A DNA stretch of 6,882 nucleotides from Thermoplasmata archaeon (GTDB lineage: Archaea > Thermoplasmatota > E2 > UBA202 > JdFR-43). Under the pieces are notes generated by a model. It was not told the origin of the DNA. It did no database searches and saw only the letters and a program-made list of their open reading frames with translations. Shown here piece after piece: positions 1 through 5,104 of the stretch (positions are counted from its first letter, which is position 1; each line of letters starts with the position of its first letter). The translations under genes were made by a program, and so were the position numbers. The DNA lies in assembly GCA_003650975.1 (NCBI GenBank), contig QMSU01000054.1:1-6882 (forward strand), given 5' to 3'.

Positions 1-1
1 G

Positions 2-466
2 CATTCCGGTTACCATTCATCCTTTGCCGAAACCCTGTTTGGACGTAGGGTGCTGAAAGAATTGAGAGGGTATTCGGTGGAAAAGAAAGAAGTAATATTC
101 GGCGACAGCAGGCTTGATTTTTTACTCGGAAACGGAAATAAATGTTTTGTGGAGGTGAAGGGGTGCACACTGGAGCGCAATGGCATTGCGCTGTTCCCTG
201 ATGCTCCCACCGTGCGGGGGCGCAAGCACGTCATGGAATTGCTGAAGGCACAGGAAGAGGGATACGATGCCGCAATCCTGTTTCTGGTGATGAGAAGGGC
301 AACAAGCTTTTCCCCCCACTGGCACATGGACAGCGCCTTTTCTCATGCGTTACACACATTTTCTCAGAAAAGAGGGAAAATCATAGCGTGCCATCTGATG
401 TTCGATGGAACACACGTGTGGTACAAGGGGAGAATCCCCGTTATCATGCAACCTTCCGGCAGATGA
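2..466 (+). CDS. sfsA: SfsA family DNA/RNA nuclease-like protein, 5' end outside window
   Basis: This is the C-terminal part of an SfsA (sugar fermentation stimulation) family protein. The frame is open from the left edge, so the real start is upstream. The GTG at position 50 is internal, because residues before it (GYHSSFAETLFGRR) already read as family sequence. 154 residues are visible. SfsA proteins are about 230 long, so roughly 75 N-terminal residues, including the OB-like DNA-binding part, are missing. Seen: RLDF (Asp39 of the fragment) and FVEVKG (Glu51, Lys53), which make the PD-(D/E)xK nuclease-type core, then FPDAPTVRGRKHVMEL and FSPHWHMD, both typical of the family. The family binds DNA and was named for an effect on maltose metabolism in E. 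coli; its role in archaea is not settled. It converges on the agmatinase gene and overlaps its 3' end by 23 bp. Family call is firm; function is not. Confidence 0.93.
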   Translation, partial: HSGYHSSFAETLFGRRVLKELRGYSVEKKEVIFGDSRLDFLLGNGNKCFVEVKGCTLERNGIALFPDAPTVRGRKHVMELLKAQEEGYDAAILFLVMRRATSFSPHWHMDSAFSHALHTFSQKRGKIIACHLMFDGTHVWYKGRIPVIMQPSGR

Positions 467-1232
467 AATCCCGTATCAGTTTTGCTGCAAGAAGGGCTGT
501 TCTCCCATCATCATATGAGGGGCACACCTCCACCACATCCATGGCAATGATTCTTTTTGCCATGCTTCCTATTAACTCCAGAATCTCATAGCCAGCTCCA
601 TTTGGCTCTGGATTGCTCACACCAGGTGCAAGGGATGGATCAAACACATCCATGTCAACGCTGAGGTAGATGTTTTCAAACGGTATCTCCAGTGGTTCAG
701 CAAGCCGATTTCCATGATAGTAGGTGAAACCAAGCTCCCCTGCGTCCTTCACTTCATTTCGTGAAGCCGAACGTACCCCAACTGAAACAATTCTCTCCTT
801 TCCGACCCTGTCAAAAATTCGTCGGGAGGTGCAGGCATGGCTTTCAGCATCACCGAGATATTCATCTCTGAAGTCCATATGGGCATCCAGTACCACCACC
901 CCAAACTCTTCATCAAGGGAGGCAACCAGAGGGGGTGTGACGGAGTGGGCGCCGCCCATTCCAATCGGGGTTTTGCCGTCATTGCGTATTTTCCTGACCA
1001 GTTCCGGTGCTTTCTCGAGGGTCACGTTACCGGCATCGTGTATGGCGATATTCTGCAGGTCAATATCAGTTTCCATATCATAGCTTTCGTAATTCCAGCC
1101 TGCATAGCGGATAAAGTCAGGTGCCTCAGCGGTACCGCTCCTGAAAGACATTTCTTTGTCTTCAAATGGCACGCCAAAAATAACAAATAAAGATTCTTCG
1201 TACCCTGCCTCTGCATCGGCAAATATCATCAT
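444..1232 (-). CDS. speB: Agmatinase (agmatine ureohydrolase), arginase family
   Basis: Cytoplasmic binuclear manganese enzyme that hydrolyses agmatine to putrescine and urea, a step toward spermidine. At 262 residues it is slightly short of the usual 280-300. All six metal ligands of the arginase/agmatinase fold are visible: His96 in GMGGAHS, Asp116, His118 and Asp120 in DAHMD, and Asp193 and Asp195 in SVDMD. Also present are SHA (131-133, the substrate-side His), [13 protein letters not shown] (198-210) and the late VVEVCP with Glu235. The SNPEPNG stretch replaces the commoner TPEPGG, a mild deviation. The ATG at 1232 overlaps the aIF5A stop as ATGA, so translation is probably coupled; a second ATG at 1229 is possible. 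There is no promoter of its own. The 3' end runs 23 bp into sfsA on the other strand. Family is certain. Agmatinase rather than arginase, guanidinobutyrase or formiminoglutamase rests on the aIF5A neighbour and the archaeal context. Confidence 0.92.
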   Translation of the reverse strand: MMIFADAEAGYEESLFVIFGVPFEDKEMSFRSGTAEAPDFIRYAGWNYESYDMETDIDLQNIAIHDAGNVTLEKAPELVRKIRNDGKTPIGMGGAHSVTPPLVASLDEEFGVVVLDAHMDFRDEYLGDAESHACTSRRIFDRVGKERIVSVGVRSASRNEVKDAGELGFTYYHGNRLAEPLEIPFENIYLSVDMDVFDPSLAPGVSNPEPNGAGYEILELIGSMAKRIIAMDVVEVCPSYDDGRTALLAAKLIRDFICRKVA

Positions 1233-1612
1233 ACTTTGGTGATTTTTCTTTTACCGAGTGCCTGAATATATCCTATGTTTTCCCCCTCCTTTATTTTGTC
1301 TTTGAACTCGTCAGGGATTTTCATTTCAAATGTTTCGTATGTCTCAAGATCCATCAACTCAACAGCATCCCCCTTTATTGCGAGAACCTGTGCATTTCTT
1401 TTATCCATGATTGGGACAGAGACCTTGTGCCTTACAGGATATATGACGCTCCGTTTCTGGCCATCGAATACGCCTATCGCCTCTATCCTTGCCTTGGCTT
1501 CTCCATGCTTGCCCGGTTTGGAGGTGGAAATGCTCACAATTCTGCTCGGTTCATTATCGATGATGATGTAGCGGTTCTCCTTCAATTCTCTTACTTCTGC
1601 CATCTCTTTCAT
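1229..1612 (-). CDS. eif5A: Translation initiation factor 5A (aIF5A)
   Basis: Elongation/initiation factor that binds the ribosome and relieves stalls, for example at polyproline. It works only after one lysine is modified to (deoxy)hypusine using spermidine. At 127 residues it is normal length: an SH3-like N-domain (about 10-70) carries the modification loop, followed by an OB-fold C-domain (about 75-127). The loop [19 protein letters not shown] (29-47) is diagnostic and the modified residue would be Lys35. [13 protein letters not shown] (about 85-97) is the conserved C-domain strand. Start: ATG at 1612, or ATG at 1603 (MAEVREL), which fits archaeal homologues equally well. A TATA-like box at 1642-1650 puts the start of transcription near 1620, so the leader would be under about 15 nt. 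The stop overlaps the agmatinase start (ATGA). The sequence looks Thermoplasmatota-like from memory. Confidence 0.97.
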   Translation of the reverse strand: MKEMAEVRELKENRYIIIDNEPSRIVSISTSKPGKHGEAKARIEAIGVFDGQKRSVIYPVRHKVSVPIMDKRNAQVLAIKGDAVELMDLETYETFEMKIPDEFKDKIKEGENIGYIQALGKRKITKV

Positions 1613-1629
1613 ATTGTATCACAAAGGAA

Positions 1630-1655
1630 ATGGGTAACCCATAAATAAGTTTTTA
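1630..1655 (-). promoter_or_regulatory. Promoter and possible operator of the aIF5A-agmatinase operon
   Basis: On the minus strand an A-rich stretch runs into CTTATTTA (1649-1642), a TATA-like box about 30-35 nt before the ATG at 1612. Immediately downstream lies the inverted repeat ATGGGT-A-ACCCAT (1630-1642), with 6-bp arms and one central base. It sits between the TATA box and the expected start of transcription, where a repressor would block polymerase. The dyad is plain in the sequence; its use as an operator is inferred. Confidence 0.5.
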
Positions 1656-1736
1656 GATGCTCATCATATGCCGCTCATTGTTTTTCCTTGACATTCAATA
1701 CAGCAACTCAATGAAAGCAACATGAGCATTCTCCTT

Positions 1737-2012
1737 TCATCTTTTTTCCACTGTCCTACGGGCTGCTTCGGTTATCAATTCATCCCAGTACCCATCAAGG
1801 GCAATATCATTAAACTTAAAACCACCCTTTCTCAAAGCATTTCTTACTGCCATACCAAAACCCATGTGATACATATCCAGATACCCCTTTTTACTTATCT
1901 CATAGACTTCTTTAAGTGTCTTTTTCGGAAAAACCTTCGCGAGATATTGAATTGCTTTTTCTTTATCTTCCTCTGAAATTTCAAATGGGGATGGTTTTGG
2001 TACATCAGACAT
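1737..2012 (-). CDS. Small conserved hypothetical protein (resembles DUF6794-type)
   Basis: Soluble 91-residue protein with no signal peptide or membrane segment. It is mostly helical, with an acidic N-terminal part (ISEEDKEKAIQYL, about 12-24) and a conserved-looking core LDMYHMGFGMAVRN (about 45-58), followed by a C-terminal helix GYWDELITEAARR. The pattern of a helical start and then h-x-GxGMxxRN resembles, from memory, small proteins grouped as DUF6794, whose function is unknown; this link is tentative. Start choice: a GTG in frame lies at 2027, but the TATA box TTATAAAA at 2039-2032 predicts transcription starting about 2010-2013, exactly at the ATG at 2012, so a leaderless start there is preferred. 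A perfect 12-bp palindrome covers that start codon. It is transcribed in the same direction as aIF5A but separated from it by 124 bp with its own promoter, so probably not one operon. Confidence 0.75.
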   Translation of the reverse strand: MSDVPKPSPFEISEEDKEKAIQYLAKVFPKKTLKEVYEISKKGYLDMYHMGFGMAVRNALRKGGFKFNDIALDGYWDELITEAARRTVEKR

Positions 2013-2040
2013 TGCAATGTAACCCACAATGTTTTATAAG
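2009..2040 (-). promoter_or_regulatory. TATA box and start-site palindrome of the 1737-2012 gene
   Basis: On the minus strand CTTATAAAAC (2040-2031) is a strong archaeal TATA box. About 25 nt downstream is the perfect palindrome ACATTGCAATGT (2009-2020), which contains the predicted start codon at its edge. Between them is TGGGTTAC, also found in the aIF5A promoter. The box supports a leaderless transcript; the operator role is inferred. Confidence 0.5.
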
Positions 2041-2232
2041 TTTCACGACCTGCACGAAGAAATCCTCACCTCAAGCAGAAAATCTTCCAAAAAGTTTATA
2101 AATGGTTGTGGTGCCCCTTCTGCCTTATATACCGGTATCTGTTATGATGATGAGGATAAAAATCCGCATGTTCATACAGCGCCCTGCGGTGGGCACATGT
2201 GGGTTTACCACCCCTTCATCCCCTCTTTTTAA
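2029..2232 (+). CDS. Possible small Cys/His-rich protein (uncertain)
   Basis: A 67-residue frame fills almost exactly the gap between two minus-strand genes. Its N-terminal half is basic (RKSSKKF). Its second half is rich in potential metal ligands: Cys27, Cys38, His47, His49, Cys53, His56 and His61, including PHVH and PCGGH. The composition reads like protein, and a T-run coincides with its end. Against it: no TATA box or ribosome binding site is visible upstream of the ATG at 2029, that ATG lies in the TATA box of the divergent gene, and a strong + strand TATA (2095-2102) lies inside it. A frame of this length can arise by chance. I recognise no family. The alternative is a small RNA in the same interval. 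Confidence 0.25.
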   Translation: MFYKFHDLHEEILTSSRKSSKKFINGCGAPSALYTGICYDDEDKNPHVHTAPCGGHMWVYHPFIPSF

Positions 2233-3167
2233 AGTAACTCACCTAGGAGCCATCGAGCAGTCATTGTCACTGCATCATTGCTGCTGTAGCGTGGCTTCCA
2301 TCCCATTGTTCTGAGTTTGTCTATGTTCAGTCGCATGAATTTCACATCTCCTTTCCAGCCTCTTCCGTTTATGCCACCGGTGAAGCGATATGAGGGGGAG
2401 AGTCCCATTTCTCTGGACACTATGTCAGCTATCTCCCTCACTTCAGTCCATTCCTCTGAACCAATGTTGTATATCGCCACCTTTTCCCTCGCATGCTCCA
2501 GACCAAAGAGCATGGCCTCAATGCAGTCGTCGATGTAAAGGTAGGATTTTTTCTGTGTTCCATCACCAAGGATTTCCAGTGTTTCCGGGTCTTTCCTGAG
2601 TTTTTTTATGAAATCATAGATGACACCATGAGTGCTCCTGGGGCCGACCACGTTGGCGAATCGGTACAGAACAGCATTCATATCAAAGGTATGGCAGTAT
2701 GCGCTTATGAGCGCCTCTGATGCAAGTTTTGACGCACCGTATATTGATATTGGAATCAGGGGGGCATAGTCCTCGGGAGTGGGAATAACGCTCGCCTCGC
2801 CGTATACCGTTGAGGATGAGGTGAACGCAATGGTGCGCACGCCTTTCTTTCTCATTCCTTCCAGCAGATTATAGGTTGCAACGATGTTATTGTCAAAATG
2901 AGTCTTTGTGTCTGTTGCCCCGCTCCGCACATCCGGATTTGCGGCGAGATGGAACACCACATCACAGTCCTGAAGTGCCCGCATAACATCGTCCATGTCC
3001 AGCAAATCACCCTCTACCAGTGTGATGGCATCCATGTTATGTTCGATGAACTCTCTCCTTCCTGAAGAGAAATTATCAAGACAGGTAACTGTATGACCCT
3101 GCTTCACCAGTACGTCAATAAGATGACTTCCGATGAATCCCGCCCCGCCGGTGACCAGCGCTTTCAT
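2229..3167 (-). CDS. NAD-dependent epimerase/dehydratase (UDP-glucose 4-epimerase-like, extended SDR)
   Basis: Cytoplasmic enzyme acting on nucleotide sugars, probably for surface glycans or protein glycosylation. 312 residues, normal for the family. Seen: the Rossmann glycine motif GGAGFIGSH (7-15); Asp31 at the end of strand 2, favouring NAD over NADP; the strand-4 motif HLAANPDV (73-80); TSSSTVYGE (116-124), giving the catalytic Ser/Thr; and the catalytic pair Tyr143 and Lys147 in IYGASK. RFANVVGPRSTHGVIYDF (169-186) and SYLYIDDC (208-215) are typical of archaeal UDP-sugar 4-epimerases. An in-frame ATG at 3188 exists but lies inside the TATA box (3195-3186). The ATG at 3167, about 24 nt downstream of it, starts the classic MKALVTGGAGFIG and is preferred as a leaderless start. 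Substrate (UDP-Glc, UDP-GlcNAc, or a dehydratase or reductase role) cannot be fixed from sequence. It is divergent from padR. Confidence 0.9.
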   Translation of the reverse strand: MKALVTGGAGFIGSHLIDVLVKQGHTVTCLDNFSSGRREFIEHNMDAITLVEGDLLDMDDVMRALQDCDVVFHLAANPDVRSGATDTKTHFDNNIVATYNLLEGMRKKGVRTIAFTSSSTVYGEASVIPTPEDYAPLIPISIYGASKLASEALISAYCHTFDMNAVLYRFANVVGPRSTHGVIYDFIKKLRKDPETLEILGDGTQKKSYLYIDDCIEAMLFGLEHAREKVAIYNIGSEEWTEVREIADIVSREMGLSPSYRFTGGINGRGWKGDVKFMRLNIDKLRTMGWKPRYSSNDAVTMTARWLLGELL

Positions 3168-3185
3168 GAAAGAATATGCACGGCG

Positions 3186-3196
3186 CATATAAAAAG
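3186..3196 (-). promoter_or_regulatory. TATA box for the epimerase gene
   Basis: On the minus strand TTTTTATATG (3195-3186) lies about 24 nt from the ATG at 3167, which marks that ATG as the likely leaderless start and rules out the ATG at 3188. It shares a 90-bp divergent intergenic region with padR. Confidence 0.6.
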
Positions 3197-3215
3197 ACTT
3201 CAGGTTGCGAAAGAG

Positions 3216-3243
3216 TTTAATAGTTATGTCGTATTACGATAAC
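3216..3243 (+). promoter_or_regulatory. padR promoter with overlapping dyad (candidate PadR operator)
   Basis: TTTAATA (3216-3222) is a TATA-like box, and GGAG at 3244-3247 is a ribosome binding site 9 nt before the padR ATG. Between them is a nested dyad: inner arms TCGTA and TACGA around one T (3229-3239), and outer arms GTTA (3223-3226) and TAAC (3240-3243), with two extra bases on the left side. It lies between TATA and the expected transcription start, a normal place for an autoregulatory PadR site. It does not match the ATGT-N8-ACAT pattern recalled for classical PadR. Confidence 0.45.
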
Positions 3244-3256
3244 GGAGTTTGATATC

Positions 3257-3556
3257 ATGTGGGAACGGAAATTTTTCCTGGGGTTCATCAGGATACACCT
3301 GCTTTATCATGCAGACAAGGGTGAAATATACGGTGTTGAAATGATGGAAGAGTTGAGAAGGCATGGATATGCTATAAGTCCCGGTACCCTGTACCCGATT
3401 TTACACTCGCTGGAAAGGGATGGATATCTGGTGAGCAATTCAAAAAATGTGCATGGTAAAGTGAGAAGGTATTACAGAATCACCAGGAGAGGAGAACAAA
3501 TTCTGAAAGAGGCCAGAAAAAAAATAAGGGAACTCATTGATGAGGTTATGGAGTAA
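3257..3556 (+). CDS. PadR family transcriptional regulator
   Basis: Winged-helix repressor of 99 residues, the short PadR class: one DNA-binding domain and a short C-terminal dimerisation helix. Seen: helix 1 with FFLGFIRIHLLYHA (6-19); YGVEMMEELRRHGY (25-38); the recognition-helix signature ISPGTLYPILHSLERDGYL (40-58), nearly canonical for the family; the wing HGKVRRYYRITRRG (66-79); and the C-terminal charged helix EARKKIRELIDEV (85-97). The ATG at 3257 is supported by GGAG 9 nt upstream. It lies 5 nt before the MFS gene, so the two are one operon. PadR proteins usually repress their own operon until a small molecule (a phenolic, drug or toxic lipid) is bound. The inferred job here is to control the exporter next door. 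The ligand cannot be read from the sequence. Confidence 0.93.
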   Translation: MWERKFFLGFIRIHLLYHADKGEIYGVEMMEELRRHGYAISPGTLYPILHSLERDGYLVSNSKNVHGKVRRYYRITRRGEQILKEARKKIRELIDEVME

Positions 3557-3561
3557 CTACC

Positions 3562-4770
3562 ATGGGCAGAAGGGGGCAGTTTAAGAAGAATTTTTTTAGG
3601 GGACTCACATCAAATATCATTATCCTCGGATTCGTGAGCCTTTTCACTGATTTGAGCAGCCAGATGGTCTTTCCTCTGGTCCCTCTGTTTTTAACCACAG
3701 TTCTCGGCGCCGGCGCGTATGCAGTGGGCATTGTGGAGGGCGCCGCGGAAACAACCGCATCGTTATTGAAAGTTGTATCCGGGTACTGGTCTGACAGAAT
3801 AAAAAAAAGAAAACCCTTTGTTCTCTTTGGATATTCGCTGTCGTCCATCACAAAACCGCTCTTTGCCGTTGCATATTCATGGCCTTCCGTCCTCTTCATC
3901 AGGGTGGTGGAACGGATCGGTAAGGGTGTGAGAACCGCCCCAAGAGATGCCATTGTTGCCGAGTCCTGCGACGAGCATGTGAGGGGAAAGGCATACGGGT
4001 TTCACAGGGCCATGGATGGCATTGGCTCGATTGCAGGGGCAGTTCTTGCCTTCCTTTTCCTTCCGATTCTGGGATACAGAAACATCTTCCTCTTCGCCTT
4101 CATCCCTGGAATAATCGCTGTGTTCATCATTTTGCTTGTCAGAGAAAAACATACGCCTGACAGGAAAAAATTAGAGGGTGTGCCCGTGCCTGCCCCGGCA
4201 AATTTTGGTAAGTTGCCTGCAAACTTGAAATTGTTCATCATTGCCTCATCACTGTTTGCACTGGGGCATTTTGGCTATGCGTTCCTTCTGCTAAAGGCGC
4301 AGAATGTGGGGCTGGCTGACAACATGGCAATTCTCCTCTATGTGCTTTTTTATATTGTGTACACCATTTTCATCATTCCCTCCGGAGTGCTGTCGGATAA
4401 AATCGGAAGAAAACCCGTGTTACTTTCCGGGTATTTCATCTTTGCGATAACATCTCTCGGCCTGATGTTCACTTCCACCGGTTACGGAATTTTAACATTT
4501 TTTGTCATGTATGGGATATTCTATGCCATGGTGGACGGTGTCCAACGAGCTTTCGTGGTGGACCTGGCACCAAGACACATGAAGGCAACGGCACTGGGTG
4601 CATTCCACACAGCAGTGGGCATGGCTGCTCTACCTGGAGGGTACATTGCTGGCATGCTCTGGGACACCATAAATCCAGGGGCAACATTTGCGTACGGATT
4701 TACGGTGACAATAATTTCAGTGGTTTTGTTTGGTCTCGTGAGACCGGCACCCACCAATGCACCCGAATGA
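3562..4770 (+). CDS. MFS transporter, probable drug/toxicant exporter
   Basis: Integral membrane protein of 402 residues with about 12 hydrophobic segments in two halves, the usual MFS size and layout. N-half: FVSLFTDLSSQMVFPLVPLFL (TM1, about 24-44) belongs to a common archaeal/bacterial subfamily, and motif A SGYWSDRIKKRKP lies at 73-85. ERIGKGVRTAPRDAIVAE (117-134) is a subfamily signature between TM4 and TM5. A central basic, proline-rich loop (about 193-222) separates the halves. The C-half repeats motif A as SGVLSDKIGRKP (274-285), and LGAFHTAVGMAALPGG (345-360) lies near TM11. The conserved Asp78 and Asp279 of the motifs are intact. GGAG 8 nt before the ATG at 3562 can serve as ribosome binding site. 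Co-transcription with padR suggests inducible proton-driven export of a toxic small molecule. Substrate unknown; uptake is not excluded. Confidence 0.92.
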   Translation: MGRRGQFKKNFFRGLTSNIIILGFVSLFTDLSSQMVFPLVPLFLTTVLGAGAYAVGIVEGAAETTASLLKVVSGYWSDRIKKRKPFVLFGYSLSSITKPLFAVAYSWPSVLFIRVVERIGKGVRTAPRDAIVAESCDEHVRGKAYGFHRAMDGIGSIAGAVLAFLFLPILGYRNIFLFAFIPGIIAVFIILLVREKHTPDRKKLEGVPVPAPANFGKLPANLKLFIIASSLFALGHFGYAFLLLKAQNVGLADNMAILLYVLFYIVYTIFIIPSGVLSDKIGRKPVLLSGYFIFAITSLGLMFTSTGYGILTFFVMYGIFYAMVDGVQRAFVVDLAPRHMKATALGAFHTAVGMAALPGGYIAGMLWDTINPGATFAYGFTVTIISVVLFGLVRPAPTNAPE

Positions 4771-4796
4771 AGATATCGATCCTTCATGAAAAGATT

Positions 4797-4833
4797 ACCT
4801 TCCAAGGTACCGACAATTTAAAAAGATTTATGT
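4797..4833 (+). promoter_or_regulatory. Putative promoter of the riboflavin kinase operon
   Basis: ATTTATGT (4826-4833) is a TATA-like box that would start transcription near 4855, just before a GGGGA (4854-4858) that can act as ribosome binding site for the GTG at 4864. Upstream, ACCTT-CC-AAGGT (4797-4808) is a near palindrome with 5-bp arms. A second AT-rich box (TATTTATT, 4843-4850) would favour the later GTG at 4882. Which one works cannot be decided by eye. Confidence 0.35.
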
Positions 4834-4863
4834 AATGAGGGATATTTATTTACGGGGATTAAA

Positions 4864-5103
4864 GTGGAAGAAGGATTCATTGTGTCGAACAAGATGAGAA
4901 AGGCGATATTCACTGAAGTTGCCTCTGGAGAAACATCACTTGCACGGATTATAAAGAAACATCATCTCATAGAACAGGCGGCACGAACCGCTGCCGAGGA
5001 ATTGCAGCAGCATGCATTGATTGAGGATGTGGAAGGAGCGCTGCAACTCACTGAACTTGGGGTGAAGACATACGGAAAATTGAAGGCACGCGACTCACTG
5101 TAA
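4864..5103 (+). CDS. Small winged-helix DNA-binding protein
   Basis: 79-residue protein that is essentially one winged-helix domain: helix 1 KMRKAIFTEVASG (10-22), helix 2 SLARIIKKHHL (about 25-35), recognition helix EQAARTAAEELQQHALI (37-53), and a wing with paired strands (DVEGALQLTELG, 55-66), ending in a basic tail. It lacks any enzymatic or ligand domain. It resembles small archaeal regulators of this type from memory. It ends one base before the riboflavin kinase start, so the pair is one operon. In many archaea a winged helix is fused to this kinase (RbkR, a riboflavin regulator); here it is a separate protein, so it may be the DNA-binding half of a split RbkR or an unrelated small regulator. 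Start is uncertain: GTG at 4864 (GGGGA upstream), GTG at 4882 (AGGA upstream) or ATG at 4894. Confidence 0.75.
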   Translation: MEEGFIVSNKMRKAIFTEVASGETSLARIIKKHHLIEQAARTAAEELQQHALIEDVEGALQLTELGVKTYGKLKARDSL

Positions 5104-5104
5104 C

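Noticed and set aside
724..1083. Long + strand frames across the agmatinase gene
   Set aside because: They are antisense to a gene with all six metal ligands intact, and their sequences are low-complexity (Ser/Arg/Thr-rich) with no family resemblance.
2140..2230. Possible C/D box guide RNA (ATGATGA at 2144)
   Set aside because: A C box is present, but no CTGA D or D' box follows at the right distance.
2102..2314. 70-codon + frame starting in the intergenic gap and entering the epimerase gene
   Set aside because: It overlaps the 3' end of the epimerase, which has clear family sequence, and its own sequence looks non-coding (LHHCCC-type runs).
2229..3188. Epimerase start at the ATG at 3188
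   Set aside because: That ATG lies within the TATA box, and the added residues MRRAYSF are not part of the family's N-terminus.
3546..3953. 135-codon minus-strand frame opposite the MFS gene
   Set aside because: Shadow of the transporter; the MFS motifs in the + frame (motif A twice) settle the strand.
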